Shown piece by piece: positions 8,900 to 17,890 of a DNA stretch of 51,534 nucleotides (its first letter is position 1; every line of letters begins with the position of its first letter). Source of the DNA: Bacteroidota bacterium (GTDB lineage: Bacteria > Bacteroidota > Bacteroidia > AKYH767-A > OLB10); the NCBI GenBank assembly GCA_947453935.1, contig CANGJU010000007.1, forward strand, positions 1 to 51,534. Reading direction: 5' to 3'. The translations under genes were made by a program, and so were the position numbers. The notes beneath the pieces are model-generated. The model did no database searches. It saw only the letters and a list, made by a program, of their open reading frames with translations, and was not told the origin of the DNA.

Positions 8900-9844
8900 A
8901 TGCATAAAAAGATTAGGTTAATTGAAGTAAAATCAGAGCTTGGTGCTGGAACTCGAGGTGCCAGTTTGGGTCCGGATGCCATTAAAATAGCCGCGTTCGA
9001 TTATGGTTCGAACTTGTTTAATAAGTTACCTTCTGTATCGATTCCAATCGATAACAAGATGTTATTCCAACCCCAAGGTAGTCCCTATGCAAAGCGCTTA
9101 AATGGAATTCTCAATATATACGAGAATCTAGGTAAAGCAGTATCGGATACTATGAAAGCGAAGGAGTTCCCTATCGTTTTGGCAGGTGATCATAGCACTG
9201 CTGGTGGTACCATTGCGGGTATTAAAATGGCGAATCCGAAAGCTCGTATTGGTGTAATCTGGATCGACGCACATGCCGATTTGCACTCGCCTTATACAAC
9301 CCCAACTGGTAATGTACATGGCATGCCGCTCGCCGCGTCATTGGGTGAAGATAATATTGCGAATAAGCTAAATAAGCCAGATAAAGAAACTGTTGACCTA
9401 TGGAATAAGTTGAAAAAAGTAGGTGGTATCTCGCCTAAGGTGCAGTATTCCGACTTAGTTTATATCTCTGTTAGAGATGTTGAACCGGAAGAAACATTCC
9501 TGATGAAGAAGCATAAAATCAAAACATTTACTACAAGCGATGTTAAACGCCATGGAGTGGAGAAGATTGCTCGTGATGCCTTAGCTTATCTGAATAACTG
9601 TCAGTTGATCTATGTTTCGTTTGATGTAGACAGCATGGATAGCTCTATTTCTAAAGGAACCGGAACACCAGTTCGTAATGGAATTACGGAGAAGGAAGCA
9701 GGTTCGTTATGTGTTCGCTTGATACAAAATGAAAAGGTATGCTGTTTCGAAATCGCGGAAGTAAATCCAACACTCGATAAAGAAAATCTGATGGCAGAAA
9801 ATACCTTTGAGATTTTACAACGAGTCGTAGCTCAGATTGCCTGA
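8900..9844 (+). CDS. Arginase-family ureohydrolase (arginase-type signature)
   Basis: The protein has 314 aa. All binuclear-manganese ligand motifs are visible: G-D-H-S-T-A-G-G near residue 97, D-A-H-A-D-L-H near residue 122 and S-F-D-V-D-S-M-D near residue 244. After the second motif it reads T-T-P-T-G-N-V-H-G, the arginase-type (S/T)GN-x-HG loop that grips the alpha-amino acid end of arginine; agmatinases usually have a different loop. Motif reading therefore favours arginine to ornithine plus urea. The neighbour is arginine decarboxylase, whose product agmatine would need an agmatinase, so agmatine as substrate cannot be excluded. argS follows after 42 bases on the same strand. Confidence 0.85.
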   Translation: MHKKIRLIEVKSELGAGTRGASLGPDAIKIAAFDYGSNLFNKLPSVSIPIDNKMLFQPQGSPYAKRLNGILNIYENLGKAVSDTMKAKEFPIVLAGDHSTAGGTIAGIKMANPKARIGVIWIDAHADLHSPYTTPTGNVHGMPLAASLGEDNIANKLNKPDKETVDLWNKLKKVGGISPKVQYSDLVYISVRDVEPEETFLMKKHKIKTFTTSDVKRHGVEKIARDALAYLNNCQLIYVSFDVDSMDSSISKGTGTPVRNGITEKEAGSLCVRLIQNEKVCCFEIAEVNPTLDKENLMAENTFEILQRVVAQIA

Positions 9845-9886
9845 TTCTCTTTATCAAAACAAAGAAAGTAGATTAATTAATAGATT

Positions 9887-11680
9887 ATGTTATTTGAAGA
9901 TTCGTTAAAAGAAGCCGTTGCCGTTGCATTGCATAAACTTTATGGCATTAATATAACACCATCAGAAGTTTCAATTAATAGTACCCGAAAAGATTTTGAA
10001 GGTGACCTGACAGTTGTTGTGTTCAACCTGGCAAAGGCCGCACGAATGAGTCCGGATGCATTAGGTAATGCCTTGGGCGAAGAACTTTTGAATTCCTTTG
10101 ATAAAGTAAATGCATTCAATGTGGTAAAAGGATTCTTAAATCTATCCTTCAAAAATGAAAACTGGCTTTCTGAGTTAAATGCGTTTGCCTCAAATAATTA
10201 TCCGGTGTCAGTATCCGATGCTTCAAAGAAACTGGTAGTAGAGTATAGTTCTCCGAACACGAATAAACCTTTGCACCTTGGTCATCTCCGTAATAATTTC
10301 CTTGGGTATAGTGTTGCTGAAATTTTGAAAGGTTGTGGTTATAATGTTTCAAAGGTAAATCTGGTTAACGACCGCGGTATACACATCTGTAAATCGATGT
10401 ACGCATGGCAACAATTAGGTAAAGGAGAAACACCTGCATCTTCAGGAATGAAAGGCGATCACCTCGTTGGTAAGTATTATGTGGAGTTTGATAAGCTTTA
10501 TAAAGCGCAGATAAGTGAACTTGTTGCTAACGGCCAGTCCGAAGAGGATGCAAAGAAAAATGCACCTGCAATGTTGGCTGCGCAGGAAATGCTACGTCTT
10601 TGGGAGGCCGGCGATGAATCAACTGTTGCTTTATGGAAAACGATGAATGGTTGGGTGTATGATGGATTTGAAAAGACCTATCAAACCATGGGGGTCGACT
10701 TTGATAAGTTTTATTATGAGTCAGAAACTTATTTACTCGGTAAGAATATCGTTCAGGAAGGTTTATCAAAAGGTGTATTTTATCAGAAAGAAGACGGGTC
10801 TGTGTGGGTTGATTTAACAAACGACGGACTTGATCATAAATTGGTTTTGCGTGGTGATGGTACTAGTGTTTATCTCACACAAGATTTAGGAACAGCTCAA
10901 TTACGTTATAACGAATTTCATTTCGATAAACTCATCTATGTAGTCGGTAACGAACAGGATTATCACTTCAAAGTATTAAAGTTAGTCATGCAAAAAATGG
11001 GATACGACTGGTGGAATAACCTTCATCACTTATCCTATAACATGGTCGATCTTCCTTCCGGGAAAATGAAATCGCGAGAAGGGACCGTAGTTGATGCTGA
11101 TGACTTGATGCAAGAGATGATGGGTGAAGCTGAAAAGATTACACGTGAATTGGGTAAGATTGAAGACTTCGATTCAGAGGAAGCAGCCAACTTATATAAA
11201 GCAATCGGGATGGGTGCATTAAAGTACTACATTCTGAAAGTAGATCCAGAAAAACGTATGTTGTTTAATCCTGCAGAGTCCATCGACTTTAACGGAAACA
11301 CAGGACCGTTTATTCAATATACCTACGCACGTATTCAGTCGGTAGTGAGAAAAGGAAACTCGATTGAAGAATTAAAAGGTAATCAGTTTGATGTAGCTAA
11401 CTATTCATCAATGAATGAAAAGGAGAAGCTGGTTGTAAAATCGATTTTAGATTATCCGTTTTCATTACAAACTGCTGCGGAAAAATATGCACCTTCTGTA
11501 ATTGCTAATTATGTGTACGAGCTCGCTAAAAACTACAATCAGTTTTATCACGAAAATCCGATTGTTGATAAAGCACAGCTGGAAACAACAGCATTCAGAA
11601 TTTATCTTTCAAAAGTAACGGGTGACATCATCAAGAAATCACTCTTGTTATTAGGTATTCAGGTTCCTGAACGAATGTAA
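9887..11680 (+). CDS. argS: Arginyl-tRNA synthetase
   Basis: This 597-aa class I aminoacyl-tRNA synthetase charges tRNA-Arg. The N-terminal ArgRS additional domain is at about residues 1-90. The HIGH motif appears as H-L-G-H-L-R-N-N near residue 130 and the KMSKS motif as K-M-K-S-R-E-G near residue 400. The C-terminal helical anticodon-binding (DALR) domain ends in the typical V-P-E-R-M. The length is normal. It follows the arginase gene and is followed by the next gene one base later, so this strand forms an operon of arginase-argS-envelope genes. Confidence 0.97.
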   Translation: MLFEDSLKEAVAVALHKLYGINITPSEVSINSTRKDFEGDLTVVVFNLAKAARMSPDALGNALGEELLNSFDKVNAFNVVKGFLNLSFKNENWLSELNAFASNNYPVSVSDASKKLVVEYSSPNTNKPLHLGHLRNNFLGYSVAEILKGCGYNVSKVNLVNDRGIHICKSMYAWQQLGKGETPASSGMKGDHLVGKYYVEFDKLYKAQISELVANGQSEEDAKKNAPAMLAAQEMLRLWEAGDESTVALWKTMNGWVYDGFEKTYQTMGVDFDKFYYESETYLLGKNIVQEGLSKGVFYQKEDGSVWVDLTNDGLDHKLVLRGDGTSVYLTQDLGTAQLRYNEFHFDKLIYVVGNEQDYHFKVLKLVMQKMGYDWWNNLHHLSYNMVDLPSGKMKSREGTVVDADDLMQEMMGEAEKITRELGKIEDFDSEEAANLYKAIGMGALKYYILKVDPEKRMLFNPAESIDFNGNTGPFIQYTYARIQSVVRKGNSIEELKGNQFDVANYSSMNEKEKLVVKSILDYPFSLQTAAEKYAPSVIANYVYELAKNYNQFYHENPIVDKAQLETTAFRIYLSKVTGDIIKKSLLLLGIQVPERM

Positions 11681-11681
11681 T

Positions 11682-12293
11682 ATGAAGCTCTTCAAGTGGA
11701 TTTTCCTTTTGACGTTAGTAGCTAATGTTGCCTTGGTATTATTGATTAAATCAAACAATCAGGAAGACTATCAGGTTAACATCAATTTGAATTCAGTTCA
11801 AGATGGTGATATTGTTCTTCGCGATAGCAGAAGTTTAATCGGTTCGCAATTTAAAATGATGTCGCAACACGATAAACGTTATTCGCATGCAGGAATTATA
11901 CGCAAAGAGAATGATGTTCTGTATGTATATCACATGGCCAATGAAAATGGACAATCTGGCTTGATAAAAACTCCTTTCAACGCATTTACAAATAATGCTG
12001 TCTGCTGCGCATACGAAATCGTTCGTTATCCAATGCAAGAACAAGCTCGATCAAGTTTTTTAAATCGAATCGAGTTTGTAATTCAACATAAAATTCACTT
12101 CGATGATGAATTCCTTTTGAATAATCAGTCGTATTATTGCAGTGAATTAATTGCCGATTTAGTGAATAGGTATAGTAATATTCATATTCCTTACTCTCAG
12201 ATTGTCGATTATAAGTATTACGCGATTGATAATTTATATTACCATTTACCAATTCAATTAATTTACAAAAGCAATGAAAGTAAAATCAATTAG
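11682..12293 (+). CDS. YiiX/YebB-like NlpC/P60-superfamily cysteine hydrolase
   Basis: This 203-aa protein has an N-terminal membrane segment (residues 4-22), so it is probably anchored with its catalytic part in the periplasm. Motifs of the circularly permuted papain-like (YiiX/YycO) group are seen: D-G-D-I-V-L-R near residue 42, Y-S-H-A-G-I-I with the catalytic His near residue 70, and Y-Y-C-S-E-L-I with the catalytic Cys near residue 150. These enzymes are thought to cleave amide or ester bonds in peptidoglycan or lipids; the substrate is not known. It starts one base after argS and overlaps the next gene by 20 bases. Confidence 0.8.
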   Translation: MKLFKWIFLLTLVANVALVLLIKSNNQEDYQVNINLNSVQDGDIVLRDSRSLIGSQFKMMSQHDKRYSHAGIIRKENDVLYVYHMANENGQSGLIKTPFNAFTNNAVCCAYEIVRYPMQEQARSSFLNRIEFVIQHKIHFDDEFLLNNQSYYCSELIADLVNRYSNIHIPYSQIVDYKYYAIDNLYYHLPIQLIYKSNESKIN

Positions 12294-12726
12294 TTTTTTA
12301 TTCCTATTGGCAACACTATTTTTTTCGTGTAGTTCAGAAACAGATACTCCCAAAAAAGTAGCTTCTCAGTTTCTTCAGGCAATGGAAAACAGGAATTACG
12401 AAGAAGCCATGTCGTATTCAACACGTTCTACACAAAAGCTGTTAACACAATTAAAAAGGTTAGAGGAGTTGACAGGCGAAAACGATGCGGTGAAGCCTAA
12501 CAAAGTAACCATCGTTTCCGAAGAGATTCAAGGCGATAAGGCCATTGTTTATTTTAAAGAAGAGGGTAATGAATTACAACAGCGCATTTCATTGAAGCGA
12601 ATTGCAGATGAAAAGAACAACAAGGTCTGGAAAGTAGATTTGCTTAAAGAAGAATTGCAATTGAATCGCGATGCAGGGCTTGATGCTGGCGCCGATCAAA
12701 AAGAAAGCATGAAAACACCAGTATAA
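12274..12726 (+). CDS. DUF4878-like lipoprotein
   Basis: The precursor has 150 aa with a lipobox L-F-F-S-C (Cys about residue 19). The domain after it (V-A-S-Q-F-L-Q-A-M-E-N-R-N-Y-E-E-A) resembles the NTF2-like DUF4878 fold of small secreted lipoproteins. The role is unknown. It overlaps the hydrolase gene by 20 bases and precedes the next gene by one base, so translation is probably coupled. Confidence 0.7.
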   Translation: MKVKSISFLFLLATLFFSCSSETDTPKKVASQFLQAMENRNYEEAMSYSTRSTQKLLTQLKRLEELTGENDAVKPNKVTIVSEEIQGDKAIVYFKEEGNELQQRISLKRIADEKNNKVWKVDLLKEELQLNRDAGLDAGADQKESMKTPV

Positions 12727-12727
12727 T

Positions 12728-13216
12728 ATGTTAGTTGAATTTAATCAGTTACCACCTCATACGCGATTTTGGATGTTTACGTCCAATCGTTTGTTAAATC
12801 AAGAAGAGCTTGTTTATTTAAATAATGAGTTGTCGTTGTTTATTCAAAAGTGGACCGCTCACAAGCAGGAATTAAATGCATCTTTTTCGGTAATAGATAA
12901 TGCTATACTAGTAGTTGGTGTCGATGAATCACAAACTGGTGCAAGCGGTTGTTCCATCGATTCAATGACGAAGGAAATTACACGGCTTGCTCAACAAATG
13001 AATATCGATTGGTTGAATCGTTTTTCAATTGTAATTAAATCTTCAGAAGGTAATATGGCTGCCAATGCAAATAGTTTAAAAGAACTATTCTTAGATGGTA
13101 AAATTAACGAGGAAACACTGGTTTCTAATTCTTTGCTTTCCAGTTTTGATGAATTACAAACTAACTTGTATTTGCCAATTAAAGATACCTGGATGAACCG
13201 TTATTTAGCTGGGTAA
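12728..13216 (+). CDS. Conserved Bacteroidota protein, often mislabelled 'ABC transporter ATPase'
   Basis: This 162-aa cytoplasmic protein has the family's F-W-M-F-T-S-N-R-L-L start (about residue 14), the W-T-A-H block near residue 42, A-S-G-C-S-I-D near residue 77 and a final W-M-N-R-Y-L-A-G. I recognise it as a widespread Bacteroidota orphan family. It has no Walker A or B motif, so the label 'ABC transporter ATPase' that such genes often carry is not supported. The conserved Cys and Asp in A-S-G-C-S-I-D hint at a functional site, but the role is unknown. Confidence 0.75.
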   Translation: MLVEFNQLPPHTRFWMFTSNRLLNQEELVYLNNELSLFIQKWTAHKQELNASFSVIDNAILVVGVDESQTGASGCSIDSMTKEITRLAQQMNIDWLNRFSIVIKSSEGNMAANANSLKELFLDGKINEETLVSNSLLSSFDELQTNLYLPIKDTWMNRYLAG

Positions 13217-13217
13217 A

Positions 13218-13340
13218 ATGAGAAAGTCGATTTTGAAAATAATACAAATCCTAATCGTACTTTTTTTAATAGTTATGATTGCTGTATTCTTAATACACAA
13301 ATTGGAACAGCATTTCGAAATGCAAATTATTCCTTCTTAA
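13218..13340 (+). CDS. Small single-pass membrane protein (40 aa)
   Basis: The ATG comes one base after the stop of the previous gene, in the same compact operon. The 40-aa product has positive residues first (M-R-K-S-I-L-K), then a hydrophobic helix over about residues 8-26 (I-I-Q-I-L-I-V-L-F-L-I-V-M-I-A-V-F-L-I), then a short polar tail, so a single membrane span with N-in topology. Support is positional and compositional only. It could be a chance ORF, though its close coupling and its end three bases before the convergent terC-like gene argue otherwise. Confidence 0.5.
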   Translation: MRKSILKIIQILIVLFLIVMIAVFLIHKLEQHFEMQIIPS

Positions 13341-13343
13341 TTA

Positions 13344-14066
13344 TCAGGTATTACTTTTCTTTCTCATTCGGATATTCAACAACTCAACTGTTAATGAGAA
13401 AGCCATTGCAAAGTAGATATATCCTTTTTCAACTTCGTGATGAAAGGCTTCTATTATCAACATGAATCCGATAAGCATCAGAAATGATAAGGCAAGCATT
13501 TTAATGGTCGGGTGACGATTAACGAAATCCGAAACAGGTCCTGCAGCTGCAAGCATAATCAGCATCGAAATTATAACTGCAAGAACCATAATCAGAATAT
13601 GATTAACTAATCCTACTGCTGTTAAAATTGAATCGAACGAAAACACAATGTCTAACCCAATAATTTGAAGAATTGCAGTGTTTAAACTAATTTTCTTTAA
13701 ATCAGGATTTTTATGGTCTTCTTCACCTTGAACTTTACCATGAATTTCAGTTGTGCTCTTCGCTAATAAAAACAATCCCCCTGCTAAAAGAATGATATCC
13801 TTGCCTGTAAATTCTAATCCAAAAGGAAGCGGCAGATTCTCTTTTAAGCCAATAATCCAGCTTAATGAAAACAAAAGCATGATGCGAATAATTAATGCCA
13901 TGAATAATCCAATTCTACGTGCCTTCTTTTGTAAATTCTTCGGAAGTTTATCTGCCAGAATGGAAATGAAAATGATATTATCAATTCCAAGTACAATCTC
14001 CATTACGATTAGTGTAAAAAGACTAATCACACCCGCTGCGCTAAATAAATAAGCTGTTTCTGTCAT
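13344..14066 (-). CDS. TerC family integral membrane protein
   Basis: The protein has 240 aa from the ATG at 14066 (M-T-E-T-A-Y-L-F). The longer frame to 14105 is not preferred because a -7 element overlaps it. About seven transmembrane helices are predicted. TerC hallmarks are E-I-V-L-G-I-D-N-I-I-F in helix 1 and I-V-F-S-F-D-S-I-L-T-A-V-G later, where conserved acidic residues in the membrane probably bind or move metal ions. TerC/Alx proteins are linked to tellurite resistance and manganese export. No other ter genes are present, so metal handling in the inner membrane is the safest call. It is monocistronic. Confidence 0.9.
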   Translation of the reverse strand: MTETAYLFSAAGVISLFTLIVMEIVLGIDNIIFISILADKLPKNLQKKARRIGLFMALIIRIMLLFSLSWIIGLKENLPLPFGLEFTGKDIILLAGGLFLLAKSTTEIHGKVQGEEDHKNPDLKKISLNTAILQIIGLDIVFSFDSILTAVGLVNHILIMVLAVIISMLIMLAAAGPVSDFVNRHPTIKMLALSFLMLIGFMLIIEAFHHEVEKGYIYFAMAFSLTVELLNIRMRKKSNT

Positions 14067-14084
14067 TGCTAAATAATTACATTG

Positions 14085-14092
14085 CAAATTTA
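14085..14092 (-). promoter_or_regulatory. -7 element (TAAATTTG) of the TerC gene
   Basis: The minus-strand TAAATTTG is a TAnnTTTG match 18 bases before the ATG at 14066. No -33 TTG is seen at 19-20 bases. Confidence 0.45.
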
Positions 14093-14193
14093 GACTAAAA
14101 AACAATATTCCTATTTAAATGTTTTCAATCAGAAATCCGATATTATTAACATTAAATCAGATTTGTTTTTCATTTCCTTCTTAATTTCGCACC

Positions 14194-16632
14194 ATGAAAA
14201 AATTGTTTGCCCTTTGTGTTTTTAGTTTTTTTGTTTTAATCAATAATTGCTTCGGACAAGAACCTAATACTTCCAAAATTACAGTGAGTGGTTATGTTTC
14301 TGATGCTTCAACGGGTGAACGAATGATAGGAGCTGTTGTTTATTTTAAGGAAATTGAAAAAGCGGTGAGTTGTAATGCCTACGGATTTTATTCAATGTCG
14401 GTGGCGCCTGGTGCTTATACTATCGTTGTTTCTTATGTTGGATTTGTGACTAATGAATCTAAATATACTCTCACAAAAAATCAGTCAATCAATGTAGAAT
14501 TGAAACCCCGTGTAATTGAAACTCAAGAAGTGGTTGTTACAGCGCAGAAGAAAGAGAAGAATGTTCAGTCGACAGAGATGAGTAAGATTGAAGTGGGTAT
14601 TGATCAGATTAAAGCCTTACCTGCATTAATGGGAGAAGTAGATGTGCTTAAAGCAATTCAGTTGTTGCCAGGAGTTAAATCGGCAGGAGAGGGTAGCTCT
14701 GGTTTTTATGTGCGTGGTGGAGGACCTGATCAAAATTTAATTTTATTGGATGAAGCAGTGGTTTACAATGCTTCGCATCTGTTTGGATTCTTTTCCGTTT
14801 TTAATTCGGATGCTATTAAAAATATTTCTTTAACAAAAGGTGGGATGCCTGCGCAGTATGGCGGACGATTATCTTCTGTATTGGATATTTCGATGAAGGA
14901 CGGAAATAGTAAAGAAGTTCATGGAGAAGGAGGTATCGGTTATATTGCTTCGCGATTTACGCTCGAAGGTCCTATTGTAAAAGATAAAGCTTCGTTTATT
15001 GTATCTGGTCGCAGGACGTTTATCGATTTGTTTTTGCGTGAACCATTTGTCCCTGCTAACTCACGAATTGCTGGGAACAGTTATTACTTCTTCGATTTAA
15101 ATAGTAAAATCAATTATACCATTTCTAATAAAGACCGATTGTATTTTTCAAGTTATCTCGGAAAAGATATTTTTAATTTTAGAAGTCCTGAGACAGGATT
15201 TAAAGTTAAAATACCTTGGGGAAATGCAACTGCAGCATTTCGCTGGAATCACTTGTTTAATGAAAAATTATTCGTGAATAATTCACTCATCTTTACAAAT
15301 TACAATTTCGAATTTGGTGCAGCACAACAACAATTCGATTTTAAAATTTTCTCCGGTATTCGTGATTATTCGTTAAAGTCCGATTTCAATTGGTATCCAA
15401 ACGCACTGCACAATGTGAAGTTCGGTATGAATTACATCTATCATCGATTTACTCCAACAAATGTTTCTGCTCGTTCGGGCGATGTGCAATTTGATCTTGG
15501 AGAAGTTAAGCGTTACTACGCGCATGATCTTGCTGTATATATTAACGATGACTGGGAAATTGATGATCAGTGGAAGGTGAGTGGAGGACTTCGCTTTTCT
15601 GCTTTTGAACATGTAGGACCTTTTACAAGATATATTCAGGATCCTTTATTTCCGTCTAATATTATTGATTCTGTTCGTTATGCTACTGGCGAAAAAGTAA
15701 AAATGTATGCGAATGTAGAGCCGCGATTCAATGTGCGTTATCAGATTAATAATAGTTCATCTATCAAAGCAGCGTTCACACAAAACTATCAATACATTCA
15801 TCTTGCTTCATTCGGATCGGTGAGTTTGCCAACTGATGTTTGGGTTCCTTCAACAGATAAAGTGAAGCCGCAATTTTCTACGCAGTATGCAATTGGTTAT
15901 TTCAAGAACTTAAAGAAGAATACTTATGAGACATCTGTTGAGCTATATTATAAAACAATGGAGAACCTGATCGAATATCGTGAAGGTGTTACTCCTGATC
16001 AGGATGTGAAGAACAACGCCGATAATAATTTCGTTTTCGGTAAGGGGGATAGTTATGGTGCAGAGTTTTTTATTAAAAAGAATGAAGGTAAGTTAACAGG
16101 TTGGGTGGGATATACGCTCTCGTATACGAATCGTCAGTTTGCAGAAATAAACAACGGATTAGAATTCCCTGCTAAATATGATCGCCGCCATGATTGTTCA
16201 GTGGTGTTGAATTATCAGAAAAGTAAGAAGTGGACATTCGGTGCGGTATGGGTATATTCTACCGGGGATGCATTAACCCTTCCGTCTCAAAAGTATTTTG
16301 TATCGTCAACACCGCCTATCTCAGTAGGTTCTAACGGACAAATTGATTTAAATAATAATTTTAATGTATTGAGTTTATACCAGCAGCGCAATAGTTTCCG
16401 TCAGAAGGCTTATCATCGTCTTGATATTTCCGCAACATATACTGGTAAAAAGCATAAACACTACGAAGGAAGTTGGGTGTTTTCTATTTACAATGTATAT
16501 AGTAGAAAGAATCCGTATTTCATTTATTTCAATGTAGCTGGTAACTCTGTTGATGGCAATTTAAGTGTGCAAGCTAAGCAAGTTTCTTTATTTGGTTTGA
16601 TTCCTTCTGTAACCTATAATTTTAAATTCTAA
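14194..16632 (+). CDS. TonB-dependent outer membrane receptor
   Basis: The precursor has 812 aa with a signal peptide (to about residue 22). A carboxypeptidase-regulatory-like beta-sandwich follows at about residues 30-110 (V-S-G-Y-V-S-D-A-S-T-G-E), then the plug (about 120-230, with G-F-Y-V-R-G-G-G-P-D-Q-N-L-I-L-L-D) and a 22-strand barrel ending in an aromatic residue (Y-N-F-K-F). It imports a ligand across the outer membrane with TonB/ExbBD energy. It lacks SusC-type length and pairs instead with a DUF4249 lipoprotein three bases later, a combination seen repeatedly in Bacteroidota and usually of unknown substrate. A TAATTTCG box at 14181-14188 is a possible -7 element. Confidence 0.9.
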   Translation: MKKLFALCVFSFFVLINNCFGQEPNTSKITVSGYVSDASTGERMIGAVVYFKEIEKAVSCNAYGFYSMSVAPGAYTIVVSYVGFVTNESKYTLTKNQSINVELKPRVIETQEVVVTAQKKEKNVQSTEMSKIEVGIDQIKALPALMGEVDVLKAIQLLPGVKSAGEGSSGFYVRGGGPDQNLILLDEAVVYNASHLFGFFSVFNSDAIKNISLTKGGMPAQYGGRLSSVLDISMKDGNSKEVHGEGGIGYIASRFTLEGPIVKDKASFIVSGRRTFIDLFLREPFVPANSRIAGNSYYFFDLNSKINYTISNKDRLYFSSYLGKDIFNFRSPETGFKVKIPWGNATAAFRWNHLFNEKLFVNNSLIFTNYNFEFGAAQQQFDFKIFSGIRDYSLKSDFNWYPNALHNVKFGMNYIYHRFTPTNVSARSGDVQFDLGEVKRYYAHDLAVYINDDWEIDDQWKVSGGLRFSAFEHVGPFTRYIQDPLFPSNIIDSVRYATGEKVKMYANVEPRFNVRYQINNSSSIKAAFTQNYQYIHLASFGSVSLPTDVWVPSTDKVKPQFSTQYAIGYFKNLKKNTYETSVELYYKTMENLIEYREGVTPDQDVKNNADNNFVFGKGDSYGAEFFIKKNEGKLTGWVGYTLSYTNRQFAEINNGLEFPAKYDRRHDCSVVLNYQKSKKWTFGAVWVYSTGDALTLPSQKYFVSSTPPISVGSNGQIDLNNNFNVLSLYQQRNSFRQKAYHRLDISATYTGKKHKHYEGSWVFSIYNVYSRKNPYFIYFNVAGNSVDGNLSVQAKQVSLFGLIPSVTYNFKF

Positions 16633-16635
16633 GCA

Positions 16636-17526
16636 ATGAAAAAGTTTTTATATCTGATATTCGCTTCTGTTTTATTTGCTTCTTGCGAAGAAAATATTTC
16701 TCTTGATTTACCTCGTGAAGATCCTCGTGTGGTAGTTGATGGTTATGTAGAAACAGGATTACCTCCTTATGTAATTTTAAGTCGTTCTTCTTCGTATTTC
16801 GATCCTATTAATCCAACAGCATTAAATTCATTCGCGGAGAGTGGTGCCATAGTAACACTGAATGATGGATTTACCACAGTCCGTTTGTTTGAGCTGGATA
16901 CAATTGTAAATGGAATTAATCTGAAAGGATTTTACGCAGCCTTAGATTCCGTTACTAAATTGCCAACCATGTTTGGTGTTGAAGGTCGTAAGTATCAATT
17001 AACGATAACAACTAAAGCTAATGAGCAGTTAACCTCTACTGCTAAATTGCAACCTCATATTGTCTTAGATAGTACCTGGTTTAAAGTGCAAGAGAATTTA
17101 GATTCGTTGGGACTTGCTTGGGCGCGTCTGAGTGATCCTGATTCGGTAGGCAATTGTTATCGTTGGATGGCTAAGCGTATCACTAAAGATGATTTGTTTT
17201 TAGCACCATTAGGTTCTGCTTTTGAAGATAAATTCATCAACGGGCAATCGTTTGATTTTAATGCGCTACGCGGACAGATACCTAACTCCACAAAGCCAGA
17301 CGATATTAAGGAAGAAGCAGGTTTGTTTAAGAAGGGCGATACAATTATTGTGAAATTCTGTGCAGTCGACAGAGGTACATTTGAATTTTGGCGCGATGCG
17401 GAAACACAAATATCGAATAACGGAAGTCCGTTTGCTGTTCCTTCCAACATCAAAACAAATATCAACGGCGGACTAGGTGTATTTGCAACGTATAGTCCTG
17501 CTTACGATACGATTATTGCTCAGTAA
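16636..17526 (+). CDS. DUF4249 lipoprotein, partner of the TonB receptor
   Basis: The precursor has 296 aa with lipobox L-F-A-S-C (Cys about residue 17), followed by the DUF4249 start (R-V-V-V-D-G-Y-V-E-T-G-L-P-P-Y-V). The fold is mostly beta. DUF4249 proteins are encoded next to TonB receptors and probably act as surface-exposed or periplasmic accessory subunits, by analogy with SusD. The gene begins three bases after the receptor stop. It ends three bases before the convergent higA-type gene, so the accessory stretch starts abruptly here. Confidence 0.8.
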   Translation: MKKFLYLIFASVLFASCEENISLDLPREDPRVVVDGYVETGLPPYVILSRSSSYFDPINPTALNSFAESGAIVTLNDGFTTVRLFELDTIVNGINLKGFYAALDSVTKLPTMFGVEGRKYQLTITTKANEQLTSTAKLQPHIVLDSTWFKVQENLDSLGLAWARLSDPDSVGNCYRWMAKRITKDDLFLAPLGSAFEDKFINGQSFDFNALRGQIPNSTKPDDIKEEAGLFKKGDTIIVKFCAVDRGTFEFWRDAETQISNNGSPFAVPSNIKTNINGGLGVFATYSPAYDTIIAQ

Positions 17527-17529
17527 AAT

Positions 17530-17886
17530 TTAATATTCCCTTAGTAAGACTTCGGTAGGAATGCCTAAGGTGATATGTAGCTTTCTAATCATATCCAAGG
17601 TAAGTTTTCGCTTACGATTTAAAATTTCACTTACTCGACTCTTTAACCCGATAGCTTCTGCTAAATCTTTTTGCTTATATCCCAATTGTTCCATTCTGAA
17701 TTTGATTGCTTCAATTGGATCTGGTAAATCAATAGGACTTTTTTCGTTTTCGTATTTTTCAATTAATAGCGAAAGTAACTCCAATTCATCTGCTGTTTTA
17801 GAACCTTTTTTTGAATCAAAAATTTCTTCAAGTCGCTTTAATGCTTCTTGATATTGTTTTTCAGTTTTAATTACTTTTAGTTGCAT
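17530..17886 (-). CDS. higA: HigA-type antitoxin with C-terminal HTH
   Basis: This 118-aa protein has a helical N-terminal half (residues 1-55) and an XRE-type helix-turn-helix at about 62-115 (Q-K-D-L-A-E-A-I-G-L-K-S-R-V-S-E-I-L-N). It fits the long HigA group of Bacteroidota and Proteobacteria that neutralises HigB and represses the operon. It lies four bases after higB, giving the toxin-first order typical of higBA. The HTH probably reads the inverted repeat in the promoter at 18201-18217. Confidence 0.85.
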   Translation of the reverse strand: MQLKVIKTEKQYQEALKRLEEIFDSKKGSKTADELELLSLLIEKYENEKSPIDLPDPIEAIKFRMEQLGYKQKDLAEAIGLKSRVSEILNRKRKLTLDMIRKLHITLGIPTEVLLREY

Positions 17887-17890
17887 ACGC

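Noticed and set aside
12728-13216. ABC transporter ATPase
   Set aside because: The family often carries this label, but no Walker A, Walker B or signature motif is present.
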